The translations under genes and the position numbers were made by a program. Positions 42,730-50,509 of a stretch of DNA of 55,892 nucleotides are shown here, piece by piece. Numbering within the stretch: the first letter of the stretch is position 1; every line of letters begins with the position of its first letter. Origin of the DNA: Actinomycetota bacterium (lineage in GTDB: Bacteria; Actinomycetota; Actinomycetes; S36-B12); contig JAFMCH010000002.1 of the NCBI GenBank assembly GCA_017857875.1, positions 1 through 55,892 on the forward strand, written 5' to 3'. The notes below the pieces were generated by a model. That model did no database searches, was not told the DNA's origin, and saw only the letters and a list, made by a program, of their open reading frames with translations.

Positions 42730-43586
42730 GCGCAGGTGTCCATTGATTGTTCAAGCTGTGTGATGAGTCGATTGCGAAGCTCACTGGCCTGAGTTGCGAT
42801 ATCACGCTGGTAACCAACGTATTCAGCGCGACCTTCAGGACTTTCGATACGAATTGGGGGGTACCCCAGATCGTCAAGATCATAGGGAGAAGCCCGCATG
42901 TCAATGGCGCGCACGTGTTGGGCCAACTCGAATGCGTCTGCCACTAAATCGGCGCCCACCACCGGGTATGCACGATAAGACCATTTGTATAGATCCATTG
43001 CCGCGTGCAGGCATCCGGGTTGTTCGAGATCTGGTTGGTTGGCGCGCGTAGGTGTCAACACGTTGAGCGGACGCGCTTCTTTGGTGTAGAAGCGAAATGC
43101 ATCAAAATGAGTACATCGAAGTGGGCTTGACTCGACAACGGCATCAATCTCAGTCGCACTCACTCGCAATGACCGGCTTGAGTGTCGAACGCTATCTTGA
43201 TTCTGCCGATACACCATGGCCCATTCATGACGACCGAAACAGCCGAACGCAGGTTCGTTGTCGCGTGTGCTCATCAGCAGATGAAGCGATTGGCGTATCG
43301 CCGAGGTCTTGAATGATTCGAGGTCGACGAAGGCGCCGGCATCGGTGACCGTGTAGCCGCGAACATGCTGCCACTGACTGACGTCGCCGGTGAGCATGAC
43401 TCCGAGTCCTGGGTGCCAGGCTCGCAATTTCGCCGGGCTCAAGGTGTAGTAGTCGAACAAGAAGTCTTGTACCGGATGGGTTATGCCGCGACGTCGACGG
43501 TCTAGGTGAGGAGTCGTCCAGGAGTCGATGCGCTGCTCGTGCAGGCGCTGAGAGTGACGCCAACTGGCATCTGACTGGGTGATCAT
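42723..43586 (-). CDS. Conserved actinobacterial protein, often labelled 3-methyladenine DNA glycosylase
   Basis: Cytoplasmic protein of 287 residues. The pattern RRRRGITHPVQDFLFDYYTLSPAKL near the N-terminus and PGCLHAAMDLYKWSYRAYPVVG in the middle matches a family widespread in actinobacteria. The glycosylase label used for it in databases is, to my knowledge, not well supported; no helix-hairpin-helix motif is visible. It starts with an ATGA overlap with the upstream dehydrogenase gene. Confidence 0.65.
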   Translation of the reverse strand: MITQSDASWRHSQRLHEQRIDSWTTPHLDRRRRGITHPVQDFLFDYYTLSPAKLRAWHPGLGVMLTGDVSQWQHVRGYTVTDAGAFVDLESFKTSAIRQSLHLLMSTRDNEPAFGCFGRHEWAMVYRQNQDSVRHSSRSLRVSATEIDAVVESSPLRCTHFDAFRFYTKEARPLNVLTPTRANQPDLEQPGCLHAAMDLYKWSYRAYPVVGADLVADAFELAQHVRAIDMRASPYDLDDLGYPPIRIESPEGRAEYVGYQRDIATQASELRNRLITQLEQSMDTCAW

Positions 43587-44710
43587 GTGACAGCGATCAG
43601 CCCCATGTCAGCACATCCGCGTTCGAGGTGTTCGAGTCCGAAGGCAGCGACGGGACCGTGGCATCCGGCAGTGACATTGTGGGTGGCCAGTGTCACGGCA
43701 CCCCAGGCCAGCAGTTCAGCGGTGAGGTCATAGGGAGATGGTCCGACCAACCGCACTGAGCCGACTGAGCGACCGACGGCATCGGTGGCATCAGCGACAA
43801 CGATGGTGCGGGCCTTGGCTCGAGCGGCGGCATCTGGACCGGTACCGGTGTTCTTGCTCGCACGTTTGCCGAGCGCACCGAGGACCGATGTGGCGCCGGG
43901 TATAGACGCGAGACCACCGGCGACCTGCCCGGCCACCGCAGCTGCCGGCGTCCACCGGCCGGCCCACCCCAGCCAAACGCCAACGTCGGTGATGTGTTCG
44001 TCAATCTCGGGCAGACCAAAGTGTTCACTGCCAGAAACCGGCATTCCTTTCCACTTGCGGTCGCGTCCGATGTTGAAGGCTCGAGTACGCCCAGAACCTG
44101 TGCCGTTGCCAATGACTCCGTTGTGGAAGGAGAACGAAGGAGAGAGCATGACCCCGGCCGCGCTGGCTCGTGTGCCCGAAGACATCCCGAAAGCACCATC
44201 AACGAAGTAGCCGACATCAACGCGCGCGGGGTGGTGGCCCGCGGCGCGAGCGCGTGACAGCACGATGGCGCCGGCAAGGTTGCCGGGCACGTAGTCGTAT
44301 CCGAAAGCAGGCAGCAAGCGGGCTCCGGAGTCTTTAGCCCGGGGACCCCAGTGCTCAAAGGCATCGCGAATGAAGGGTGGTTCACCGGTGGAGTCCAGAT
44401 ATCCGGCGCCGGCTTGAACAGCGGCGGTGATCGCGGCCTGACCGAGTGTCATGAACGGACCGACCGTGGACACTAAGACGTCGTCACTGGAGACAATCAG
44501 TTGCCGAACGCTGGACACGTCGGTGACATCAGCCACCGCGATGGTTGGTTCCGCCGCTGTCGATGGCGCCAGTGGCGCCAAACGATCGGCCAATCTCGCA
44601 ACGGCATCGTGTCGACGTGAGGCGAGCACGGGAGCTAGTCCAGCCCGCACCATTGCTTCGGCCGTGAGGCGTCCGGTATAACCGGTGGCGCCAAGGAGAA
44701 CGATTCGCAT
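43583..44710 (-). CDS. Saccharopine-dehydrogenase-like / trans-acting enoyl reductase family NAD(P)-binding protein
   Basis: Protein of 375 residues with an N-terminal Rossmann domain (MRIVLLGATGYTGRLTAEAM; GPFMTLGQAAITAAVQAGAGYLDSTGEP). The family includes the mycobacterial trans-acting enoyl reductase of lipid synthesis and many orphan enzymes. ATG 44710 is chosen over 44719 because TAGCGT lies 7 nt upstream, forming a leaderless promoter overlapping that of the small 44734 gene. Next gene starts with a 4-nt overlap. Substrate unknown. Confidence 0.8.
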   Translation of the reverse strand: MRIVLLGATGYTGRLTAEAMVRAGLAPVLASRRHDAVARLADRLAPLAPSTAAEPTIAVADVTDVSSVRQLIVSSDDVLVSTVGPFMTLGQAAITAAVQAGAGYLDSTGEPPFIRDAFEHWGPRAKDSGARLLPAFGYDYVPGNLAGAIVLSRARAAGHHPARVDVGYFVDGAFGMSSGTRASAAGVMLSPSFSFHNGVIGNGTGSGRTRAFNIGRDRKWKGMPVSGSEHFGLPEIDEHITDVGVWLGWAGRWTPAAAVAGQVAGGLASIPGATSVLGALGKRASKNTGTGPDAAARAKARTIVVADATDAVGRSVGSVRLVGPSPYDLTAELLAWGAVTLATHNVTAGCHGPVAAFGLEHLERGCADMGLIAVT

Positions 44711-44733
44711 AGGCCCCACGCTAGCCTGTAGTG
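44711..44733. promoter_or_regulatory. Overlapping divergent leaderless promoters
   Basis: Only 23 bp separate two divergent start codons. Plus-strand -10 TAGCCT (44722-44727) is 6 nt before ATG 44734; minus-strand -10 TAGCGT (44718-44723) is 7 nt before ATG 44710. The two boxes share 2 bp, so RNA polymerase cannot use both at once. Confidence 0.6.
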
Positions 44734-44868
44734 ATGTCGCCGACGTCGCCTTCTACGCCCGAAGCAACACCTGAGCCACCGTTGCTTCCCGACATCACCT
44801 CCGACGAGGCCGTGGACCCGCTCGATGATGAGCACTATCTGCGCGAGATCCCCCCGCACCACGGCTAG
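44734..44868 (+). CDS. Small acidic Pro-rich protein (44 residues)
   Basis: A 44-residue reading frame rich in Pro, Asp and Glu with a C-terminal segment DDEHYLREIPPHHG. It has no membrane segment. Support comes from the perfect TAGCCT-N6-ATG leaderless promoter and from the fact that it fills the gap between two divergent/convergent genes without overlap. I recall similar short proteins ending in PPHH-G in actinobacteria but cannot verify this. Function unknown. Confidence 0.55.
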   Translation: MSPTSPSTPEATPEPPLLPDITSDEAVDPLDDEHYLREIPPHHG

Positions 44869-44879
44869 CTGGATCGCGG

Positions 44880-45269
44880 TTACTCGGCGCGGTGCTGACC
44901 GGCCAGCAAGTCTCGGATCTCTCGAAGGAGTTGTTCTTCCACGCTAGGTTCTGGTGGTTGTTCTGCAAGTTGCGTCTGCTGTTTACGACGCCACGTGTTC
45001 ATGGGCACGACGAAGGCGAAATAGATCACCGCGAGGGTAATCACGAAGGTAATGAGGGCGTTGACCATGAGTGAGAAATCAATGACCTGGTCGTTGATCA
45101 CCCATTTGCCAGCATCAAGTCCGCCGCCCAAGACGAGATTAACGAGCGGAGTGATGAAGGCTTCGGTAAAGGCTGCCACCAAAGCTGAGAAGGCGGCCCC
45201 AATAACGACGGCAACGGCAAGGTCGACCACATTGCCGCGCATGACAAATTCGCGAAATCCCTTGATCAT
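44880..45269 (-). CDS. mscL: Large-conductance mechanosensitive channel
   Basis: Pentameric inner-membrane safety valve of 129 residues. N-terminal IKGFREFVMRGNVVDLAVAVVIGAAF is the conserved first helix and gate; a second helix (LITFVITLAVIYFAFVV) and a charged C-terminal helix follow. TACAGT lies 6 nt before the ATG (leaderless). It sits beside the SAF protein and ruc gene, as in mycobacteria. Confidence 0.97.
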   Translation of the reverse strand: MIKGFREFVMRGNVVDLAVAVVIGAAFSALVAAFTEAFITPLVNLVLGGGLDAGKWVINDQVIDFSLMVNALITFVITLAVIYFAFVVPMNTWRRKQQTQLAEQPPEPSVEEQLLREIRDLLAGQHRAE

Positions 45270-45273
45270 GTGA

Positions 45274-45900
45274 TCACTGTAAGACGGCGGTCAAGGCACG
45301 TTGAGCGGATGAGGCGGCCAACTCGATGGCTTCGTTGCCAGAGACAGAGAGCAAGACCAGCGATCCGGCCTGGGTGCTGAACCCCGCTGGTGGGATGGGT
45401 CGAGTGACCACACGTGCATTGTGCGCGATTACGCGCGCTTGGCCATCGACAGTGGCGGCGATGACATTAACGATGTCGCCGGGAGCAAGGAGACCGGCAG
45501 CGCCGGCATCGGCTAGGCGCACTGGCACAAGCACTTCTCCGGCACGGGCCTGAGGTCGAGAGCCGACAAGTCGATTGATGGTGACCAACTCCATGGCTGC
45601 GACCGGAGTGGTGGTGATCTTCCCGACGACTTGATCGGTGTCAGTGTGCGATCCGGCGGGAACGAGTTCGGCGGGGATATTGATCGTTGTCAGGTCAGCG
45701 TTGGTGAGGCTGGCTCCGGCCAGAATATCCTGTTTGGCAACAACAATAGGCGTTGTTGGATTGGCTTCGGTGCGTCCGATCATGATGAAGAGGACAGCGA
45801 GTGCGGCAAGGCTCGCGGCCATGATTCGGCGATGGCGGCGAATCCACCGGATCATCGTGCGGCGCGAAGGCGATGCATCAAGTGAGAGCGAAAATAACAC
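45274..45900 (-). CDS. SAF-domain protein (CpaB-like)
   Basis: Membrane-anchored protein of 208 residues: basic N-terminus (RRTMIRWIRRHRR), one transmembrane helix (IMAASLAALAVLFIMIG), then a SAF domain (about 50-115; VAKQDILAGASLTNADL, LVTINRLVG) and a C-terminal region resembling CpaB/RcpC (LLAPGDIVNVIAA). These proteins often act in Flp pilus assembly, but no pilus genes are here. GTG start with TAGCCT 7 nt upstream. Confidence 0.8.
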   Translation of the reverse strand: MLFSLSLDASPSRRTMIRWIRRHRRIMAASLAALAVLFIMIGRTEANPTTPIVVAKQDILAGASLTNADLTTINIPAELVPAGSHTDTDQVVGKITTTPVAAMELVTINRLVGSRPQARAGEVLVPVRLADAGAAGLLAPGDIVNVIAATVDGQARVIAHNARVVTRPIPPAGFSTQAGSLVLLSVSGNEAIELAASSAQRALTAVLQ

Positions 45901-45963
45901 CTGCGTCAGGCTAGCCGCGGTGGAGCGTGTTCACTGTTCCTTATCCACAGCCCCGCTGTGAAC

Positions 45964-46320
45964 TCAGGATGCTTTAGGTGCTGGTGCTGGTTTCGAACCG
46001 GCCTCAGACTTCTTGGCTGGACTTGGCGATGAGTCACCGGTCGAGCTGCTCGAAGATGTGCTGCCAGACCCGGAAGCGGCTGCTGCGGTCGTGGTATCGG
46101 CGGTCTTTTTGGCCGAGTCACCTGGTGAGCTCGAATCAGGCTTAGCTCGGGCATCGTTGCGGTAGAAACCTGATCCCTTGAAGACGACACCGACGTTGTT
46201 GAACAGTTTGCGCAGGTGCCCACCGCAGGTGGGGCACACGGTCAACGTGGGGTCAGACATGGATTGAACGATGTCTTGATTTACCCCGCAGTCCTTGCAG
46301 GTATATGAGTACGTGGGCAC
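45964..46320 (-). CDS. ruc: FmdB-type zinc-ribbon chaperone (Ruc homologue)
   Basis: Protein of 118 residues: an N-terminal zinc ribbon with Cys8, Cys11, Cys29 and Cys32 (CKDC and CPTC), GVVFKGSGFYRND, then a Ser/Pro/Ala-rich tail of about 60 residues that looks disordered. This matches M. tuberculosis Rv0991c (Ruc), a redox-regulated chaperone with an unstructured C-terminus that works with DnaK. Position before the cyclo-ligase/galU block also matches. A perfect CIRCE element overlaps its promoter (-10 TAATCT, 6 nt before GTG), so heat-shock control by HrcA is expected. Confidence 0.85.
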   Translation of the reverse strand: MPTYSYTCKDCGVNQDIVQSMSDPTLTVCPTCGGHLRKLFNNVGVVFKGSGFYRNDARAKPDSSSPGDSAKKTADTTTAAAASGSGSTSSSSSTGDSSPSPAKKSEAGSKPAPAPKAS

Positions 46321-46329
46321 AGTTCCAGA

Positions 46330-46356
46330 TTAGCACTCCAGGTGTAGGAGTGCTAA
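46330..46356. promoter_or_regulatory. CIRCE element (HrcA operator), perfect
   Basis: TTAGCACTC, 9 nt, GAGTGCTAA: an exact match to the consensus HrcA operator. On the minus strand its last bases overlap the -10 box TAATCT (46327-46332) of the ruc gene. HrcA bound here would block the leaderless ruc promoter. It is about 68 bp from the divergent ABC transporter start, so effect on that gene is possible but less certain. Confidence 0.95.
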
Positions 46357-46423
46357 GTGCCAGCGACTCGCAGGCTTGTGGACGAATGCGAATACAGCCT
46401 GTCTGCGGCGTTAGGGTCGGCCT

Positions 46424-47353
46424 ATGTCTGTCGATGTAAAGGGACTAAATAAGTCCTTCGGGACGGTTCGAGCCGTCAATGACCTGAGCTTTAGCGTTCC
46501 CGATGGTGTGGTCACCGGATTCCTGGGCCCCAACGGCGCGGGGAAGTCCACCGCAATGCGGCTGATGCTGGGGCTTGACCACGGCGAGGGACTAACGCTG
46601 TTCAATGGCAAACCTCTCGCTGAGCACCCCCATTGCAGCACCGTGGTGGGTACGCACCTCGATGCGCGACCTTTCTTGCCGGGTCGTACCGCACGAGACC
46701 ACCTGCGCATGCTGGCCACCGATGCGCGGTTACCCGATTCGCGCATCAACGAGGTGCTCGAATTAGTCGGCTTGACCGAGGTGGCCAATAAGCGTCCCAA
46801 GAGCTTCTCGCTGGGGATGGCTCAGCGCCTTGGCTTGGCCGGTGCGGTGTTGGCTGACCCGGATACCTTGATGTTGGATGAACCAGCAAACGGACTCGAC
46901 CCACAGTCGATTCAGTGGCTGCGTCAATTTTTGAAGCACTATGCCGGCATGGGCAAGGCTGTCCTGGTGTCAAGTCACCTGCTCACTGAGATGCAGCTGA
47001 TGGCCGATCAAGTCATTGTGATTGCCAAGGGCACGCTGGTCGCCTCGGGAACCGTAGAGGAACTTCTGGATCGTCGAAGCGACGTCTTGATTAGATGCTC
47101 AGATCCGGCTCGGCTACGGGCGAGCCTGGGCGATGCGGACGCCACCATCGAAGGCGCTGACGGGTTGGCTGTCGTCGGCCTCACCACCGATGAAGTAGGA
47201 CAGGCAGCATTCAATGCCGGGCTCGTGGTGCACGAGTTGGCCGTGCGTCGAGCCAGCCTCGAGGACATGTTCTTCTCCCTGACCGGTGATGAGCAACAGT
47301 TCGCTTTCAAGTCAGTAGAAAATGAGACACCGACCGCGGGAGGTGCCGCGTGA
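46424..47353 (+). CDS. ABC transporter ATP-binding protein
   Basis: ATPase of 309 residues for an ABC-2-type exporter. Walker A GPNGAGKST (about 36-44), signature SLGMAQRLGLAGAV and Walker B LMLDEPANGLD are intact; the C-terminal 80 residues form the usual extension of this class (ASLEDMFFSLTG). TAGGGT sits 6 nt before the ATG (leaderless). The stop overlaps the permease start by 4 nt. Confidence 0.93.
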   Translation: MSVDVKGLNKSFGTVRAVNDLSFSVPDGVVTGFLGPNGAGKSTAMRLMLGLDHGEGLTLFNGKPLAEHPHCSTVVGTHLDARPFLPGRTARDHLRMLATDARLPDSRINEVLELVGLTEVANKRPKSFSLGMAQRLGLAGAVLADPDTLMLDEPANGLDPQSIQWLRQFLKHYAGMGKAVLVSSHLLTEMQLMADQVIVIAKGTLVASGTVEELLDRRSDVLIRCSDPARLRASLGDADATIEGADGLAVVGLTTDEVGQAAFNAGLVVHELAVRRASLEDMFFSLTGDEQQFAFKSVENETPTAGGAA

Positions 47354-48126
47354 GTGCCGTGTTGCGCTACGAGTGGTTGCGCGTCGTCACTGTCCGTTCC
47401 ACCTGGGTCTTGGTGGCATTAGGGATTGCGTTGCCGGGAGTCCTGGCGTTTTTCCTTGCCTGGGCTGGTGCAGCTTTCATCAACAGTGGCAATGATGGGG
47501 GTCAGGGTGGCCCCCCCGATGGTGAAATTCTCGCGCCACTGGGTCTATCTCCGGCGACGGTGCTGTTGTTGGCCTCACTGCTGGTGACCATCGGTGCCGT
47601 CGCGTTTGGCCAGGAGTACCGCCATGGATTGATCCGCATCACACTGGCGTTGTTTCCAAGACGTACCACCGTTTTTTTCGGCAAGACGATCATGGTGATC
47701 CTGGTGGTTGTTGCCACTTCAATCGTCGCCATCACGTCGGTCATTGTCGGCAACCGATTCGGCCTGGCCGTCGGTGACGGAACCCTAGAGGTCGAGATCA
47801 GTACAGCGCTGTTGCTCATTGCTCGAGTAATCGTTGTCATCACCGTGTTCACGCTGATTGCCTTTGCCGTTACTGCCTTATCGCGGAATCAACCCCTTGG
47901 GATCCTCGTGCCGATTGTGGGCGCGGCGGTGGTGGAGCCGATCATCCAGGCAATCGCGCTAATTCAAGATTGGACCTGGATTGTCTGGGTGCTGCCGTTC
48001 ACCGGCGGTATCGAGGCCGTTGAAACCACCGGCGCCGAAGCGTGGGGTCATCTGGCCGTCTTTGTCGCGTGGATGTTGGCGCTACTCATTCCTTCGTGGG
48101 TTTTGTTCGTTCGGCGTGACGCCTGA
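47350..48126 (+). CDS. ABC-2-type exporter permease
   Basis: Membrane protein of 258 residues with about six helices and the ABC-2 pattern RYEWLRVVTVRSTW at the N-terminus, a cytoplasmic EYRHGLIRITLALFPRR segment after helix 2, and a final helix ending VLFVRRDA. GTG start overlapping the ATPase gene. Cargo unknown (drug, lipid or peptide). Confidence 0.88.
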   Translation: MSAVLRYEWLRVVTVRSTWVLVALGIALPGVLAFFLAWAGAAFINSGNDGGQGGPPDGEILAPLGLSPATVLLLASLLVTIGAVAFGQEYRHGLIRITLALFPRRTTVFFGKTIMVILVVVATSIVAITSVIVGNRFGLAVGDGTLEVEISTALLLIARVIVVITVFTLIAFAVTALSRNQPLGILVPIVGAAVVEPIIQAIALIQDWTWIVWVLPFTGGIEAVETTGAEAWGHLAVFVAWMLALLIPSWVLFVRRDA

Positions 48127-48547
48127 GTCAGTGACGGGAGCACCGCCGGCCACCGTGACCTTTTTGATCGTCGGCGCAGGCGGTGCGCTCGGAGCGATCG
48201 CGCGTTGGCTTGCAGAAGGTGGCGGACAACCCGCGCCGGGTGACGATGTGTGGCGCACCATGGTCATAAACGTGGTGGGATGCCTGGCTATCGGAGTTTT
48301 GAGCGGTTGGTTATCGATGCGCACCGCCGATAGCAAGCGGGCTATCGACCATCAACTACGGGCCTTTGTGGGAGTCGGCTTCCTGGGTGGGTTTACGACG
48401 TTTTCTGCCTATGCGGGAGATGCGGTGCTGTTGATCGGTGAGGGATCCTGGGCGCTTGCGTTGGGATACATCACCGGCACCGTTGCCTGTTGTTTGGTTG
48501 CGGTCATCATCGGGAGTCGTGCGATTCGAAGTCTGGTTCGAGCATGA
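48116..48547 (+). CDS. crcB: Fluoride channel subunit (Fluc/CrcB), first
   Basis: Fluoride efflux channel subunit of about 143 residues. Family motifs: VGAGGALGAIARW near the N-terminus, MVINVVGCLAIGVLSG, and GFLGGFTTFSAYA, where the Phe/Thr/Ser residues line the pore. Start is uncertain: GTG 48116 overlaps the permease gene; GTG 48131 is equally possible. It overlaps the second crcB by 4 nt. Confidence 0.9.
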   Translation: MTPESVTGAPPATVTFLIVGAGGALGAIARWLAEGGGQPAPGDDVWRTMVINVVGCLAIGVLSGWLSMRTADSKRAIDHQLRAFVGVGFLGGFTTFSAYAGDAVLLIGEGSWALALGYITGTVACCLVAVIIGSRAIRSLVRA

Positions 48548-48939
48548 CTGACGTGGGCATCTGGGGATTGCTGTTGGTGGGGGTCGGTGGCGCCCTCGGC
48601 GCGATGCTTCGATTCGGACTTGATCGGTTAGCTGTGGGCGCTGTGGGCGCTCGCCACTGGATGTTGGGGCTTCCCGTAGGTATCGCCACGGCAAACGTGC
48701 TCGCCTCGTTTGTCTTGGGCATCGTGACGCCCGTGGTGGCCGGCCCGTGGGCGCTGTTTCTCGCGGTCGGATTTACCGGTTCATTGAGCACTTTTTCATC
48801 GTTTGCGCTTGATACCGTGTCATTGGCGGGGGGTCGGCGCTACGTCTTGGCGTCGATCAATGTGGTGGCCACCGTGATTCTTGGCCTCGGTGCATTGACG
48901 CTTGGATTGTGGCTGGGGGAGACGCTCACGGCAGGGTGA
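48544..48939 (+). CDS. crcB: Fluoride channel subunit (Fluc/CrcB), second
   Basis: Second subunit of 131 residues with VGVGGALGAMLRFGLD, TANVLASFVLGI and the pore motif GFTGSLSTFSSFA. ATGA overlap with the first crcB. In many Gram-positive bacteria two CrcB proteins are made as a pair; the two here differ clearly from each other, so a heterodimer is possible. Its end overlaps the convergent cyclo-ligase gene by 14 bp. Confidence 0.93.
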   Translation: MTDVGIWGLLLVGVGGALGAMLRFGLDRLAVGAVGARHWMLGLPVGIATANVLASFVLGIVTPVVAGPWALFLAVGFTGSLSTFSSFALDTVSLAGGRRYVLASINVVATVILGLGALTLGLWLGETLTAG

Positions 48940-49531
48940 GTACCACGTCTAGACGTTGATCATGGGGTTCGACCAGCCAATCTGGTGAATCGACGAGCTC
49001 GTGGGCGAAGACCAGGCCAACGCGCAGTGGACCGCCATCGTGATGACCGGGCACGTGCTGAAGGGCGCGGTCATAGAAACCCCCACCCTGCCCCAATCGA
49101 TCACCGCTGACGGAGGCCCTCAGCGCCGGAATGACCATCAGCGCAACACCGCTGAGGCCTTGATCTGCACCGTGGGGAGACCACAGGCCGCGTGAATCAG
49201 TCGTGCCGGTTGACCCTGGTATCACTGATTCCCGATCCATCGTGACCCAGTCCAGAGTTCGATGATCTGACCTCACTCGGGGCACCCGAACCTCCCAGTC
49301 GCGGGCCACCAAACTCTCGATCAGGGCGCTGGTGGACGGCTCCGTGTCGGTGCTGATGTAGGCGGCCACACATGTGGGGGACGCTTTATCGCTGAGCAAC
49401 TCAAGCACGCTTCGCTCAAGCGCTGCCTCAGCGGTCAATGCCGGCTCGTGCTGGGTGCGGGAAGCACCTTTGTGGGCGCGACGACGCGAGCGGGCGGCGG
49501 CTCTAGCCATGGTTTTGGTGCGAACGTCCAC
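48926..49531 (-). CDS. 5-formyltetrahydrofolate cyclo-ligase
   Basis: Folate enzyme of 201 residues turning 5-formyl-THF into 5,10-methenyl-THF with ATP. The active-site signature is DRLGQGGGFYDR (about 152-163), close to the usual LGYGGGYYDR. N-terminus is very basic (ARAAARSRRRAHKG). GTG 49531 is chosen for the GGAGGA ribosome site just upstream; ATG 49549 is an alternative. Lies head-to-head with galU, as in M. tuberculosis (Rv0992c/Rv0993). Confidence 0.9.
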   Translation of the reverse strand: MDVRTKTMARAAARSRRRAHKGASRTQHEPALTAEAALERSVLELLSDKASPTCVAAYISTDTEPSTSALIESLVARDWEVRVPRVRSDHRTLDWVTMDRESVIPGSTGTTDSRGLWSPHGADQGLSGVALMVIPALRASVSGDRLGQGGGFYDRALQHVPGHHDGGPLRVGLVFAHELVDSPDWLVEPHDQRLDVVLTLP

Positions 49532-49599
49532 GCTTCCTCCGATCGCCACGCCGGTTCAAGCGATGTCAGCCGACTTGCTCGGGCCTCTAGGGTGAACCT

Positions 49600-50508
49600 A
49601 TGCAGGTGGCTAAATCTATGCGGGTGACCAAAGCGGTGGTGCCCGTCGCTGGATTGGGTACGCGATTTCTGCCTGCGACCAAGGCGATTCCCAAAGAGAT
49701 GCTGCCCGTTGTCGACCGGCCCGCCATCCAGTACGTCGTCGAAGAGGCCGTGGCGGCTGGGCTCGACGACGTGTTATTCGTAACGGGTCGGCACAAGACC
49801 CCTCTGGAAGATCACTTCGATCGTAATGTTGAACTCGAGCAGGCGTTATCAAGCAAGGGCGATGATGAGAAACTTGCCGCGGTAAGGGCGTCAGATGGTC
49901 TGGCTCGCGTTCATTATGTGCGGCAGGGTGCTCCCCGAGGATTGGGTCACGCCGTGCTCATGGCGCAGCAGCACGTCGGGCATGAAGCATTTGCTGTGTT
50001 GCTCGGCGATGATCTGATCGATCCGCGTGATCAGGTCCTCGAGGAAATGATCGCTCTACGTCAGGAGCACGGTGGATCGGTCGTGTGTCTGATGGAGGTA
50101 CCCGCCGAGCAGATTTCCCTTTATGGCTGCGCTGCGGCGACTGTCGTTGATGGACATGTGCGCGTGACCGACCTAATCGAGAAGCCGCCGGTGGATCAGG
50201 CGCCAAGCAACCTCGCGGTCATCGGCCGTTATGTCCTCGATCCGGTTGTTTTCGATGTGCTGGAGCGCACTCAGCCTGGACGCGGTGGCGAGATTCAATT
50301 GACCGACGCTCTGCGTGAATTGGCCCAAATGCCAGCCGAGATTGGCGGCGGGGTGCGAGGCGTGGTGTTTCGCGGCAGGCGCTATGACACCGGTGATCGG
50401 TTGTCATACTTGCAGGCAGTGATTCAACTTGCCCTCGAACGCGATGACCTCGGACCGCCCCTGAAACAGTGGCTGATGTCTCGTCTGGTTGATGGAGAGG
50501 GGAAATAA
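49600..50508 (+). CDS. galU: UTP-glucose-1-phosphate uridylyltransferase
   Basis: Makes UDP-glucose for cell-envelope glycans (302 residues). Nucleotidyltransferase motif VVPVAGLGTRFLPATKAIPK near the N-terminus, then MLPVVDRPAIQYVV, and RYVLDPVVF / GGEIQLTDAL later. TAGGGT lies exactly 6 nt before the ATG (leaderless). The moeA-like gene starts 2 nt after its stop. Confidence 0.96.
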   Translation: MQVAKSMRVTKAVVPVAGLGTRFLPATKAIPKEMLPVVDRPAIQYVVEEAVAAGLDDVLFVTGRHKTPLEDHFDRNVELEQALSSKGDDEKLAAVRASDGLARVHYVRQGAPRGLGHAVLMAQQHVGHEAFAVLLGDDLIDPRDQVLEEMIALRQEHGGSVVCLMEVPAEQISLYGCAAATVVDGHVRVTDLIEKPPVDQAPSNLAVIGRYVLDPVVFDVLERTQPGRGGEIQLTDALRELAQMPAEIGGGVRGVVFRGRRYDTGDRLSYLQAVIQLALERDDLGPPLKQWLMSRLVDGEGK

Positions 50509-50509
50509 C

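Noticed and set aside
44635-44862. 75-residue minus-strand frame opposite the 44-residue gene
   Set aside because: It overlaps the dehydrogenase start in another frame, and its composition is Arg/His-rich shadow.
46330-46356. CIRCE as evidence for a nearby groESL operon
   Set aside because: No groES or groEL lies within reach on either side; the element overlaps the ruc promoter instead.
47981-48115. N-terminal extension of the first CrcB
   Set aside because: It lies inside the ABC permease gene, and CrcB proteins begin right before the VGAGGALGAIAR motif.
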